This document shows positions 12,101 through 19,883 of a DNA stretch of 64,000 bases, in pieces. The stretch spans positions 620,001 through 684,000 of the forward strand of contig NZ_RDSM01000001.1 of the NCBI RefSeq assembly GCF_004115155.1, in the 5' to 3' direction. A model generated the notes under the pieces. The model had not been told where the DNA came from and made no database searches. It was given only the letters and a program-made list of their open reading frames with translations. A program made the position numbers and the translations under genes. This stretch comes from Granulicella sibirica (GTDB lineage Bacteria > Acidobacteriota > Terriglobia > Terriglobales > Acidobacteriaceae). How positions within the stretch are numbered: position 1 is the first letter of the stretch; the number at the start of each line of letters is the position of its first letter.

Positions 12101-12337
12101 TGGGCGCGCCTCGCTGACGAGATGGGTTATCCACCCGTCATGCTCAACCGGCTCGTTCCTGAGCTTACCCGCCACATGATCTCGAAGATCTTCGCGACCG
12201 ACCTCGAGGATTGGCCCGCCATGGTGCGCGCCATGCATGAGACCGGCGACGATCTCCGCCGGGGCAAGATCGCTTCCCTTCGCAAGACCAGCACGCCATC
12301 CACCGAACAGGCAGAAAACATCGTACCCGCCCAATAG
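9197..12337 (+). CDS. Large secreted protein of unknown function
   Basis: 1046 aa, family not recognised. ATG 9197 is chosen because GAGGT precedes it by 8 nt and a clear signal peptide follows (LRFAASLWILLGLSLGLAP, then AWG). The frame could also open at GTG 9182. The mature protein is mostly helical and has no transmembrane segment, repeat or catalytic signature that I can identify. The stretch near residues 700-780 (YYEPPGAQILHINPLFVRSHDFLG, then a Gly-rich ISAGGGAYLMGSLADLPY) looks beta-rich and compact. The next gene begins 7 bp downstream and encodes a secreted VWA protein, suggesting a shared envelope function. Confidence 0.8.
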   Translation: MKLRLLRFAASLWILLGLSLGLAPQAAWGAPSSPADRADASPPIALPDNVTIPGPLASFLRLAGISQKIAPAEVLPLLTRNVYLQGFQNGQPTEFLRLLDRYVAQARELQILAGQTSTIRVTNCADAGTLIQILGYRLRNGCGDHASLETANPERAFLTIDSNFPLTDLEEALQKGTPFVLPYQSTHVPALFHESDWISLSAGQRQGYSNLIDILINDPAIARLYWAFSKMDVETRNALQTSLSLRKLLPFNPTLDFYGSQISIRSGRVLVPGGPTAEPAWKSLAGASPDSPSDFTMKLLARDNGWLAAYFDVLSRVSPEEREHLTAVPRLQHLYEDFHTADTKGNASIGVFRHGSDLLILDTRVSWDANGQPHVPGNLEAWRQILSQHSNLKIVREYSKRSRSLDQPEQLLEEMTAFARIRTDTGPLQLYLTLCEIDRGRAPGHQLSPQTVTFLSSHFTLLSNWLLTFSEFPALDDESIVHFVNVAASISKMPNQALHSNVLGAFQANIGLWEILARQGQIPTADLNASWQKTIQPFAKIASPIQLFDATTDSVKELLVASGAPPNSPPSELIDRLAGPVQNSPDGQRMHDELASRIRSVLEDQRLVSLDTLFALSDGLTEMQKGSPKSTDALLALAGELREFEMPRQIFTNSEKINWAPAVYTSHHAELQVQTDLTKVIKAPGTRAQLEAARGQLAPFLRDTLVGLNYAYYEPPGAQILHINPLFVRSHDFLGISVIGSDLIWQPPVLLGAGISAGGGAYLMGSLADLPYSLATAEADFIVPENVQALIWRELVPDMLADASFARWWNVTPDELHAVGLYQRAGEELLRGSEKDPQLRARVASILSVRMDPRRLERISQALPHEKETASLLPLLMPADTFYLAAEYRKLYPGEAAASGPAGKELQDLCQRAPAEANWEHLSRDFGVAHPTLAHTNARDLLNLQPFPYSGGYTSRLFGESLESNNLYWARLADEMGYPPVMLNRLVPELTRHMISKIFATDLEDWPAMVRAMHETGDDLRRGKIASLRKTSTPSTEQAENIVPAQ

Positions 12338-12344
12338 GAGCGTT

Positions 12345-13409
12345 ATGTTCAGGAACAAATGCATCTCTCTCTGCGCGTTATCGCTTCTGTTCGGAGGCGT
12401 TACGGTCACGGCCCAGGAAGACGCCTCCAGACTCCGTGTCCAGGTCGTCCTCGTTCAGCTCAATATTGCGGTCACCGACTCGCACGGAAACTATGTCGCC
12501 GGCCTCAAGCCAGAAGACTTCGAAATCGTCGAAGACAACATCACCGAGAAGATGGCGACGTTCGAAGAGGGCAACGAACCCACACGTCGCATCCTGACAT
12601 CTGCCCCACTGCAGGCTCCCTCACAGGACGTCGCGACGATGCCCGGCGCTGGCGCAACGCTCCCGGACGTAGCCGACCGGCAGCAGAAGATCCCCGGAGC
12701 CAACGTCTTCATTCTCTTCGACACCAGCAACTACATGTACCGTGGCTTCGTTTACGCGCAGGATTCGATCGCTGACTTCGTCCGCTCCCTCGATAGCGTG
12801 AGCAAGCTCGCCCTCTACTCCTACAGCCGCGATCTCTCACGCGTCACCCCGCTCACGCCAGATCGCTCACAGATCCTCCACGGCGTCCGCTACACCGTGG
12901 CCGGCGATAACGCCGCCCTCTACAACAGCCTTCTGCTCACGGTGAAGGACGCCGCCCCGCTCTCCGGACGCAAGGCCATCGTCGTCTTCTCAAACGGGCC
13001 AGATAATGCAAGCCTCGTCCCACCGGAGGACATCGCCGAGCTCGCCCAGTCGACCGGAACCATCATTTACATGATCAGTACACGCGCCGCGCAGGCCGAA
13101 CCGATCTCCACTGCGGTCTTCGAGCGCATGAGCAAAGCCACTGGCGGCAAGGCCTACTTCTCAAAAGACTGGCGCGACGAAAAAGACGCCTTCGCGTCGA
13201 TCCGCGACGACCTCGCCCACCTCTACACGCTCAGCTACTATCCGCAGTTCAACGCGAACCATGGCTGGCGCAAGATCACCGTGAAACTCGTCGGCAAGGA
13301 TAAGCAGAAGTACCACATCCGCACCCGCGAGGGATACCGAGTCATTCAGCAGACACAAAAGCCATCTGAAGGTGCATCCTTCGCCAGCGCGGAATCGGCG
13401 ACGAAATAG
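12345..13409 (+). CDS. Secreted VWFA-related domain protein
   Basis: 354 aa with a signal peptide (CISLCALSLLFGGVTVTAQ). It then has the acidobacterial VWFA-related opening VQLNIAVTDSHGNYVAGLKPEDF and EIVEDN, and a von Willebrand A fold from about residue 120. ATG 12345 has TAGGAG in front and lies 7 bp after the preceding gene, so the two are probably one transcript. The metal site is degenerate: the usual DxSxS is DTSNY and the distal Asp loop reads FSNGPDN. Probable periplasmic or exported protein-protein interaction role; ligand unknown. Confidence 0.85.
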   Translation: MFRNKCISLCALSLLFGGVTVTAQEDASRLRVQVVLVQLNIAVTDSHGNYVAGLKPEDFEIVEDNITEKMATFEEGNEPTRRILTSAPLQAPSQDVATMPGAGATLPDVADRQQKIPGANVFILFDTSNYMYRGFVYAQDSIADFVRSLDSVSKLALYSYSRDLSRVTPLTPDRSQILHGVRYTVAGDNAALYNSLLLTVKDAAPLSGRKAIVVFSNGPDNASLVPPEDIAELAQSTGTIIYMISTRAAQAEPISTAVFERMSKATGGKAYFSKDWRDEKDAFASIRDDLAHLYTLSYYPQFNANHGWRKITVKLVGKDKQKYHIRTREGYRVIQQTQKPSEGASFASAESATK

Positions 13410-13426
13410 CCAAGACGGAGCGGCAC

Positions 13427-14197
13427 TTACTCCGCCTTTTCATCCTTGCCTTTCGGTGTGATCACGACGAGGTCCACGCGACGATTCGTGCGCCGTCCTT
13501 CCGGCGTGCTGTTATCCGCCACCGGACGATAAGGCCCATACCCCGCGACCGATATCTTCTCCGGCGGGAAACCTGCGTGATCGACAAGCAGGAGAAGCAC
13601 GCTCATCGCCCGCGCCGTCGATAACTCCCAGTTCGATTGAAACATCGCGTTGTGGATCGGCTGATCGTCCGAATGTCCTTCCACCCGAAGCTCCAGCCCA
13701 TGATCCATGAGAATCTTTGCCGTTCCCTGTAGCTTCTCCTCCGCACCAGGCAACAGGTTCGAGGCACCCGAATTGAAGAAGCCAAGCTCCCGCAGGCTGA
13801 TAATCAACCCATCCTGCGTCTGCTGCATCACGATCTCTTTCTTGCTGATCGAATCCCCAAGGACGCCTTCAAGCTGCTTGCTGAGTTCCGCGGTGTTGTA
13901 GTGCGGCGGCGGAGTCCCGACCATCGACCCATCCGTAGGGTCCACAGGATCCAACAGGACATTGGAGCTATTGGCTGGAGGACTCACCACCGGAGGATCG
14001 GCACTCAACGCGTCGAAGCCGGTGTGGATCGCATTCGATACCGTGCTCATCCTCTGCTTGCTGTGCCACGAGAATGCAAACAGCACAACGAATACCGCGA
14101 ACAAAAGCGTCACCAGGTCGGCGTAGGAGACCAGCCAGCGATCACGCTGGTGCGCCTCTGCCTCAATCCGCGTTCTCATCCCACGCCCACGCCTCAC
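13427..14197 (-). CDS. motB: Flagellar stator protein MotB (copy 1)
   Basis: 256-aa stator subunit. A single membrane helix (about 24-43) includes SYADLVTLLFA, where the Asp is the ion-binding residue. A C-terminal OmpA-type peptidoglycan-binding domain follows (ELRVEGHSDDQPIH; NRRVDLVV near the end). GTG 14197 overlaps the motA stop as GTGA; an ATG six codons inside is an alternative. It forms a unit with flbD and motA, separate from the longer motB at 51.5 kb. Confidence 0.9.
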   Translation of the reverse strand: MRRGRGMRTRIEAEAHQRDRWLVSYADLVTLLFAVFVVLFAFSWHSKQRMSTVSNAIHTGFDALSADPPVVSPPANSSNVLLDPVDPTDGSMVGTPPPHYNTAELSKQLEGVLGDSISKKEIVMQQTQDGLIISLRELGFFNSGASNLLPGAEEKLQGTAKILMDHGLELRVEGHSDDQPIHNAMFQSNWELSTARAMSVLLLLVDHAGFPPEKISVAGYGPYRPVADNSTPEGRRTNRRVDLVVITPKGKDEKAE

Positions 14198-15000
14198 GGT
14201 ACCGCCATCTCCGGAGCAGCCTGTGCCGCCACTACGGCCCTCTGCTCCACAAGGTACGATTGCAGCCTCTGCCGCAATGCCCGAGAGCTGATGCCTTCCA
14301 CGATCGAAATGACAGAGTCCAGCGTCATCTCGCGAACCACCTGTCTCTCCCTCATCCTGATCTTCAGCTTGCCCGCAAGCGGAATGAAAAAGAGATTGGC
14401 GACCCCGATCCCATAGAGGGTAGACACGAACGCAACCGCGATCCCTTTGCCGATCTCGCCGACGTTATCCATGCGTTGCATGACCTGGATCAACCCAAGC
14501 ACCGCGCCGATGATCCCAAGCGTAGGTGCGAATCCACCGGCCGCCTCGAGCACCTTGGTCACGCTCTCTTCTCGCTCCTCATGAATGGTGAGGTCGATCT
14601 CCATCATCTCGCGCAACTCACGCACCGCGATTCCGTCCACTGCAAAGGTGAGGCTCTTGCGCAGGAATGGGTCCTTAATGTCATTGAGATGCGGATCGAG
14701 CGCAAGCATGCCGTTTCGTCTAACCGTCAGGCACCAGCCCACAAGCTCTTCCACAAAGTCCGGCGAAAGAGGCTTCGTATCGACAAGCACATGCCGCATC
14801 TCGCCCATTGCCTCGCGGACAGTATGTAACGGAAATTGGATCATAATCGCGCCGAGCGTTCCGCCAAGCACGATCAGCGCCGCTGTCGGTTGGATGATCT
14901 GCTTCACGCTGCCGCCATCCAGTAGCAGACCAGCCACGATGCCGAACACCGCGAGCAGCACGCCCATCACTGTACTTCTATCGATATGTCGTTTAGGCAT
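14194..15000 (-). CDS. motA: Flagellar stator protein MotA (copy 1)
   Basis: 268-aa MotA with four membrane segments (two N-terminal at about 10-50, two at about 150-210) and a charged cytoplasmic loop containing the VRRNGMLALD and conserved EE(R)-type residues. The family motif APTLGIIGAVLGLIQVM lies in segment 3. ATG 15000 overlaps the end of flbD by 8 bp; the frame extends upstream but without family similarity. It forms the ion channel of the stator with MotB. Confidence 0.92.
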   Translation of the reverse strand: MPKRHIDRSTVMGVLLAVFGIVAGLLLDGGSVKQIIQPTAALIVLGGTLGAIMIQFPLHTVREAMGEMRHVLVDTKPLSPDFVEELVGWCLTVRRNGMLALDPHLNDIKDPFLRKSLTFAVDGIAVRELREMMEIDLTIHEEREESVTKVLEAAGGFAPTLGIIGAVLGLIQVMQRMDNVGEIGKGIAVAFVSTLYGIGVANLFFIPLAGKLKIRMRERQVVREMTLDSVISIVEGISSRALRQRLQSYLVEQRAVVAAQAAPEMAVP

Positions 15001-15208
15001 CGGTATGATCCGTTTCACGATAGAACCCGGTTTGCACTGCATGCCGAAAGGCGATCACCTTCGCAGTGAGTTCCTCGAGACCTTCCCGGATAACAAGCTT
15101 GTTGCCTGTTGTCAGGGTAATAACGGTGTCTGGAGTCGCCTCGACATGCTCGATGAGATCGCTGTTGATGGCGAAAATGATGCCGTTCAATCCCGTCACA
15201 GCAACCAT
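14993..15208 (-). CDS. flbD: FlbD-family flagellar protein
   Basis: 71-aa small protein of the FlbD family, usually found just upstream of motA. The family core VTGLNGIIFAINSDLIEHVEATPDTVITL... is visible, including the NxDLIE and TPDT.I.L elements. Function in the family is poorly known; a motor-associated or regulatory role is inferred from conserved linkage. First gene of the flbD-motA-motB unit. Confidence 0.88.
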   Translation of the reverse strand: MVAVTGLNGIIFAINSDLIEHVEATPDTVITLTTGNKLVIREGLEELTAKVIAFRHAVQTGFYRETDHTDA

Positions 15209-15297
15209 AGTGCTGGTCTCGCTTCCATCATGATCGTCCTGTCCTAAACCACTTGATCTCCTTTATGGATACAGGAGAGTTTCGTCCCTCACACCCA

Positions 15298-15313
15298 TGC
15301 ACGTCGTCTGCCA
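15298..15313 (-). promoter_or_regulatory. Candidate sigma-54 promoter of flbD-motA-motB
   Basis: On the minus strand the sequence reads TGGCAGACGACGTGCA. The invariant GG and GC are 10 nt apart as sigma-54 requires, but the -12 box is GTGCA rather than TTGCA. It lies about 80 nt upstream of flbD. Confidence 0.4.
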
Positions 15314-15424
15314 AAGATCACGAGAGATATAGCCCGCAATTCCCCGGAAACAACCCTCATCATCAACTCACGCACCCGCATCCACCCTATGCGCTGTCCC
15401 TATGAGGACTTCATGAGAGAAGAA

Positions 15425-15440
15425 TGGCATTTCGTGTGCA
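15425..15440 (+). promoter_or_regulatory. Candidate sigma-54 promoter upstream of flagellin
   Basis: TGGCATTTCGTGTGCA has GG-N10-GC spacing and the same GTGCA variant as the divergent minus-strand site at 15298-15313. It is about 200 nt from the flagellin start, so the sigma-28 candidate nearer the gene is preferred. Confidence 0.3.
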
Positions 15441-15515
15441 CACGCACACTATGAGCTTTGTCTCCATGGGACGAACGCTGCGCTTTGTGTTTGCAAAGAA
15501 ATTTCAAGCAGGTGT

Positions 15516-15543
15516 TGAACACAAAGAGAGGCAGTGACGATAG
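15516..15543 (+). promoter_or_regulatory. Candidate sigma-28 (FliA) promoter of flagellin
   Basis: TGAA at 15516-15519, 16 nt, then GACGATAG at 15536-15543. The same layout (TGAA-N16-GCCGATAG) lies just upstream of flgM, another class expected to be FliA-dependent. It predicts a flagellin leader of about 90 nt. Confidence 0.5.
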
Positions 15544-15640
15544 AAGGTCTGCACCAAGAAGGACCTGCCCTAAAAGAGCGATGCTCGGTAGTGGCGCAAC
15601 CAGTTTAGGAACAGAAAAAAATCAAACAAGGAGCAACACA

Positions 15641-16459
15641 ATGTCACTCAGCATCCTCAACAACATCTCGGCTCTCCAGGCAGAGAACCAACTCTCGATC
15701 ACAACCGCAGCGGCCAACAAGAGCCTTCAGCAGCTCTCCTCTGGTTCGCGCATCAACTCGGGCTCGGATGACGCCGCCGGTCTCGCTATCTCCGACGGTT
15801 TGAACGCCAACGTCGCCGCCCTCAACCAGTCCTCGCTCAACGCGACCAACGCGATTGGCTCGCTCCAGACCGCTGACGGCGCTCTCGCTCAGGTCACCGC
15901 TCTCCTCAACCGCTCCGTGACGCTCGCGACCGAAGCCTCCAACACCGGCCTCAGCACCGCGCAGTCCACCGCCATCGACAACGAGTTCCAGGCGCTCCTC
16001 ACCCAGATCGGCAACATCAACTCCTCCACCAACTTCAACGGCACCGCGGTCTTCGGTTCGACCGTCTCGGCCTTCACCAGCGACGGCACCAGCGCAGGTA
16101 CCGTCAGCATCGGCGCTTCGGTCTCCGCGACGGACGTCAGCACCCTCTCGCTGAGCTCCTCGAACCTCACCACCACCTCCTCGGCCGCTGCTGCTCTCAC
16201 CGCCATCAGCGCCGCTGTCTCGAAGGTTTCCGCCGAGCGCGGTACACTCGGTGCCGCCGTCGAGCAGCTCCAGGCCGCGTCCACCGTTGACACCAACGAG
16301 TCGGCCAACCTGGTCAGCGCTTCCAGCAACATCACCTCCGCCGACATCAGCACCGTCGTCGCAAACGACACGAAGTACTCCATCCTCCAGCAGACCGGTA
16401 TCTCGGCTCTCCAGCAGGCCAACCAGCAGGCGCAGACCGTCCTCAAGCTCCTGCAGTAA
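15641..16459 (+). CDS. fliC: Flagellin
   Basis: 272-aa flagellin. ATG 15641 has AAGGAG 7 nt upstream and begins the canonical N-terminal D0/D1 (LSILNNISALQAENQL; SSGSRINSGSDDAAGLAISDGL). The C-terminal D0/D1 (SAERGTLGAAVEQLQ; QQANQQAQTVLKLLQ) is intact. The central variable region is very short (about residues 150-200), so this is a compact filament protein. Ser/Thr-rich. It is the only flagellin in the window and is followed by fliD and fliS. Confidence 0.95.
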   Translation: MSLSILNNISALQAENQLSITTAAANKSLQQLSSGSRINSGSDDAAGLAISDGLNANVAALNQSSLNATNAIGSLQTADGALAQVTALLNRSVTLATEASNTGLSTAQSTAIDNEFQALLTQIGNINSSTNFNGTAVFGSTVSAFTSDGTSAGTVSIGASVSATDVSTLSLSSSNLTTTSSAAAALTAISAAVSKVSAERGTLGAAVEQLQAASTVDTNESANLVSASSNITSADISTVVANDTKYSILQQTGISALQQANQQAQTVLKLLQ

Positions 16460-16467
16460 ACTACGGC

Positions 16468-16498
16468 GCGGCTGCCGGACGATGACTCCGGCAGCCGC
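16468..16498 (+). terminator. Strong hairpin after flagellin
   Basis: A 12-bp perfect stem, GCGGCTGCCGGA / TCCGGCAGCCGC, with a 7-nt loop starts 8 nt after the flagellin stop. No T-run follows, so partial termination or 3' mRNA protection that sets the flagellin:fliD ratio is as likely as full termination. Confidence 0.65.
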
Positions 16499-16577
16499 AC
16501 ACTTACCCTCGCAACAACCCTGACCACCCGTTACCTGTTTTCATACTTGACTTGCAAACGTAAGAGGCCTGGCGTCC

Positions 16578-17933
16578 ATGAGCACAACCAGTAGCACACT
16601 CACTTCGGTCCTCACCGCTCTTGGGGGCTCCACAGGAATCGACGTTACCGACGCGGTCGATGCCATCCTCTACGCCGATCGCGCTCCCGAACGTGGCTGG
16701 CAGGCCCAGCAAACCACGCTCAACACACAGGCCGCGGCCATCGAGCAGATCCAGTCCGAAGCATCGTCGCTCTCCGACTCCCTCAGCGACCTGCAAACCT
16801 CCGGCGGTGTGCTCAGTTCCACCTCGGCAACAAGCTCCAACACCAGCGTCCTGACGGCCAGCGCAGTCGACTCCACGGCAGCCGGCAGCCATATCATCGT
16901 GGTCAACAGCCTGGCCACCACCGGCTCATGGTACTCCGCAGCCGAGACGTCGAGTTCCACAGCCCTCTCCGCCGGCAGCTTCAGCATCACCGCCAACGGC
17001 ACCACAACGCCAATCACCATCAATAGCGGCGACACCCTCACCTCTCTGGCCGCTTCCATCAACAGCCAGTCCCTCGGCGTCACCGCTAGCGTCGTCACCG
17101 ATAGCAGCGGCGCCCGTCTCACCCTCGTCTCGCAAAAGTCAGGATCTGCCGCCGACGTCTCCGTCTCGGGCGCAACCGGACTCAGCTTCACCCGCGCCAA
17201 CACCGGTGCCGACGCCTCCCTCACAGTCGATGGTGTCCCCATTAGCAGCGCGTCCAATACCGTCACGGGAGCCATCTCCGGCGTGACCCTTAATCTTCTC
17301 AGCTCCTCCGCGGGCAGCGAAATCAGCCTCAACCTCGCGCCCGATACCTCCTCGATCAGCACTGCGGTCAGCTCCTTCGTCACCGCCTACAACACTCTCA
17401 TCAAGGATGTAAACTCGCAGTTCGCCTATGACAAGTCCACCAACACCGCGGGCACGTTGTCAGGCGACAGCACGATCTTTGCTCTCCAGTCCGCCCTTCT
17501 CGGGGCAACGAATTTCACGGGCACAACTGGTAGCATCACCTCCCTCTCGCAACTCGGCATCAGCACCAACGAGGATGGAACCCTCAGCCTCGACACAGAC
17601 ACCCTCAACAGTGCCGTCTCAAGCAACAGCAGCGCGGTAGCAAGCTTCTTCCAGGGAGCCTCGAGCAACGGATTCGCCGCTTCCGTCACGAACACCCTCA
17701 ACACCTATACGGACTCTACCCAGGGCGCCTTCACCATCGATCTCAAGAGCATCAGCAGCGAATACACGGATCTCGGCAACCAGATCGATACTCTCGAGCT
17801 CTATGTAACCTCCCAGCAGAGCATCTTGACGGCGAAGTACAACGCGGCTGACATCGCCATCCAGGAACTTCCGCAGAAGCTCAAGCAGATCAATGCTCTT
17901 CTCAATCCAAATAGCGACAACAGCTCTTCGTGA
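16578..17933 (+). CDS. fliD: Flagellar filament cap protein FliD
   Basis: 451-aa hook-associated protein 2, the cap that folds flagellin at the filament tip. The FliD N-terminal part (about residues 10-110, GSTGIDVTDAVDAILYADRAPE...) and the C-terminal FliD domain (about 215-435, with FVTAYNTLIKDVNSQ and YVTSQQSILTAKYNA) are visible. RBS AAGAGG. It overlaps fliS by 4 bp. Probably co-transcribed with flagellin or read through its hairpin. Confidence 0.93.
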   Translation: MSTTSSTLTSVLTALGGSTGIDVTDAVDAILYADRAPERGWQAQQTTLNTQAAAIEQIQSEASSLSDSLSDLQTSGGVLSSTSATSSNTSVLTASAVDSTAAGSHIIVVNSLATTGSWYSAAETSSSTALSAGSFSITANGTTTPITINSGDTLTSLAASINSQSLGVTASVVTDSSGARLTLVSQKSGSAADVSVSGATGLSFTRANTGADASLTVDGVPISSASNTVTGAISGVTLNLLSSSAGSEISLNLAPDTSSISTAVSSFVTAYNTLIKDVNSQFAYDKSTNTAGTLSGDSTIFALQSALLGATNFTGTTGSITSLSQLGISTNEDGTLSLDTDTLNSAVSSNSSAVASFFQGASSNGFAASVTNTLNTYTDSTQGAFTIDLKSISSEYTDLGNQIDTLELYVTSQQSILTAKYNAADIAIQELPQKLKQINALLNPNSDNSSS

Positions 17934-18415
17934 CCTCTATGACAAACAACACGGCATCCCTAACATATCGGCGGGCCGCGACCCAGCAGGCATCCGTGGT
18001 CGGCCTCGTCATCGCACTGCACGACACCCTCATCGGCGATCTCCGGCGCGCCGCTGAGGCCATGGAAAAGAACGACATCGCCAGTCGGTGCGAGCAACTG
18101 ATTCACGGCTTCAAAGTTCTCCAGCAACTCGAAGCCATGCTCGACATGAATAACGGTGGACAGACGGCGCTCAACATTCGCCGCTTCTACACCCACGTTC
18201 GCGGCCAGATGCTCGCGGCACAGTTCAAGCTCTCACCCGAGATTCTGCACGACCAGATTCGGATCGTCCTCGAGATCCGGCAAGCGTGGCACCATGTGGA
18301 TAGCGCTCCGATGGAGGCGCGCACCACGACTACATCGTCCTACACTTCGGGGCAAGAGTCAGTGTCGCAGGCAATACAACCTGAAGCGCAAACTTCCTTC
18401 TCCTGCAACGGCTAA
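17930..18415 (+). CDS. fliS: Flagellin export chaperone FliS
   Basis: 161-aa FliS, which binds the flagellin C-terminus before export. The helical core (VVGLVIALHDTLIGDLRRAAEAMEKND to VLEIRQAWHHV) covers residues about 20-130. GTG 17930 overlaps the fliD stop (GTGA); ATG 17939 is an alternative start. A Ser/Thr/Gln-rich tail of about 30 residues follows the core. Confidence 0.9.
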   Translation: MTSMTNNTASLTYRRAATQQASVVGLVIALHDTLIGDLRRAAEAMEKNDIASRCEQLIHGFKVLQQLEAMLDMNNGGQTALNIRRFYTHVRGQMLAAQFKLSPEILHDQIRIVLEIRQAWHHVDSAPMEARTTTTSSYTSGQESVSQAIQPEAQTSFSCNG

Positions 18416-18464
18416 CCCGCTGCGCTGGAAATGAGGATGTGAGTTGAATCCTTTCTAACTTCAC

Positions 18465-18498
18465 GGGCGTCCTGGTAACTCCAGGCCGCCCGCCTTTT
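18465..18498 (+). terminator. Rho-independent terminator of flagellin-fliD-fliS
   Basis: GGGCG-T-CCTGG, loop TAACT, CCAGG-C-CGCCC: a 10-bp stem with one mismatch, then GCCTTTT. It lies 50 nt after the fliS stop. Confidence 0.7.
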
Positions 18499-18507
18499 GC
18501 TTGATCG

Positions 18508-18540
18508 GAGGCTGCGCCTCATCCTAAGGCGCGCAGCCTC
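18508..18540 (-). terminator. Inverted repeat at the end of the TetR remnant
   Basis: GAGGCTGCGC / GCGCAGCCTC, a 10-bp perfect stem with a 13-nt loop that abuts the TetR stop codon. No T-tract. Confidence 0.45.
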
Positions 18541-19118
18541 TAAAGCGCCGCATAGGCTCGCAGGAACACACGGACCACTCCTTCCACATGCTTCCGGAGC
18601 GAGCGTTCCGAAAGGGGTTCGGTGTCGAACCCCAGAACGAACCAACGCACCGGGCTTCCTGTAATGAGGCTCATGAAATGGCGCGCCATCGTGAGAGAAT
18701 CCTCGTCCCGCACACGCTTAACCTTGACCTGATCCGAGAGATAAGCGGCGAGTGCATCCTCGCCGCGCTTGGGGCCATTCTCATAGAAGCGTTTCGCGAG
18801 CTCCGGATATCGTTCAGACTCCATGCTGATCATCCGGATCAGCGAAATCTGCTCCGGCGACAAGGCAATGCGTAGAAGGTTCAAGCCGAAAGTCTGCAGC
18901 GTCTTCTCCGCGGTATCGCACTCCGGGAACTTCGCCACTTGCTCAAAAACAGGGCGCACGCGGCGCTCGATCACAGCGACGAAGAGATCCTCTTTCGTCG
19001 GAAAACGCGAGTAGAACGTAGTCTTTGAAGCGTTGGCAAGCCGCACTATCTTGTTTGTGCTCGCCGCCGCAGTCATCAAGGATGTCCTCACCAGGACGGA
19101 AGGTCTCACCGACACCAT
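18540..19118 (-). pseudogene. N-terminally truncated TetR/AcrR regulator
   Basis: Similarity to TetR regulators starts abruptly in the second half of the helix-turn-helix. STNKIVRLANASKTTFYSRF then TKEDLF corresponds to helices 2-3 and the start of helix 4; helix 1 and its basic leader are missing. The first 19 codons of the open frame (19062-19118) are antisense to the adjoining monooxygenase remnant and look unrelated. The C-terminal ligand domain is complete. The break at about 19061 coincides with the start of the truncated monooxygenase on the other strand. This suggests one deletion removed both 5' ends and the shared promoter region. Unlikely to bind DNA normally. Confidence 0.7.
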
Positions 19119-19707
19119 TGGAAGCGAAAGCTCACTCTTCCGCTCAGTGTTTAGTCACCTCGCGCCCTGGATCGTCAGCAAGGACGTTGTCCAGGAGAAC
19201 AGCACCGAACGCATGAGCCAACTCTCCCTCAACTATCGCGACAGCCCGCTCTCCGCTTCAAGCTTCGCCCCTGGCGGTCTGCACGCCGGAGATCGCGTCC
19301 CGGACATCCTGGTCCAACGCATCGGAGGTGAAGGCAGTACATCGACAGAGCAGGCTGCGCAAAGTCTCTTTCAACTCCTGAGCCCTGATCGCTTCACCCT
19401 TCTCTTCACCCGCCGGACGAACCCCACCAACGCCGAAGCAGCGCACGAGGACGCACAAGCGACCTTGGCTCCGTGGAAGAACCTGCTCCAGGCCTCTAGC
19501 ATCATGCCCATGGAGGGGTCACAAGCCGTCTTCGATAAGGTCTTCGGCGCTGATCCCTCCCTGACGCTCGTGCGCCCCGACGGCTATGCCGCCTTCATCG
19601 GAGCCGGGACTTCCCTTGAGGCCCTAGCTCAGTATCTGGGCAAATGGTTTCCCACCAAGGAGGCAGAACCGGAGCCAGAGCCGGAAAAGGAGGCGTCGCA
19701 TGCCTAG
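19033..19707 (+). pseudogene. C-terminal remnant of an FAD-dependent aromatic monooxygenase
   Basis: Only the tail of a PheA/TfdB-type flavin monooxygenase survives. From about residue 14 (VIKDVLTRTEGLTD) it resembles the last helix of the FAD domain. The typical LSLNYRDSPLS and GDRVPDILV follow, then the C-terminal thioredoxin-like fold ending LVRPDGYAAFIGAG. The GxGxxG dinucleotide-binding N-terminus and substrate domain, about 350 residues, are absent. It is head-to-head with the truncated TetR gene and overlaps it. Not expected to be catalytic. Confidence 0.7.
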
Positions 19708-19719
19708 TCAAAACCAGGC

Positions 19720-19788
19720 ATGGCCGAAACTCTCAACCGAAACCGGCAGGTCCTCCTCAGCGACCGACTTCACGCGGCGGTTCCCTGA
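19720..19788 (+). pseudogene. N-terminal scrap of an NADP-dependent oxidoreductase (MDR type)
   Basis: A 22-codon frame begins MAETLNRNRQVLLSDRLH and stops. This resembles the first residues of YfmJ-like medium-chain oxidoreductases (...NRQ-LL-SRP-G), after which nothing further is recognisable. It lies 12 bp after the monooxygenase remnant, as if a TetR-monooxygenase-oxidoreductase locus has decayed. Short, so only moderately supported. Confidence 0.4.
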
Positions 19789-19883
19789 CGTCGCATCATC
19801 ACTGGGGCAGGAACTGTTCCAGTTCGTGCAGAGACTCCGGCTCGGATGAGGTCAGCGTTATCTGCGGACGGAATCCTCAAAAA

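Noticed and set aside
9800..12350. Long Arg/Ser/Pro-rich alternative frames within the 1046-aa gene
   Set aside because: Composition is typical of off-frame translation of GC-rich coding DNA; the chosen frame has a signal peptide and a ribosome site.
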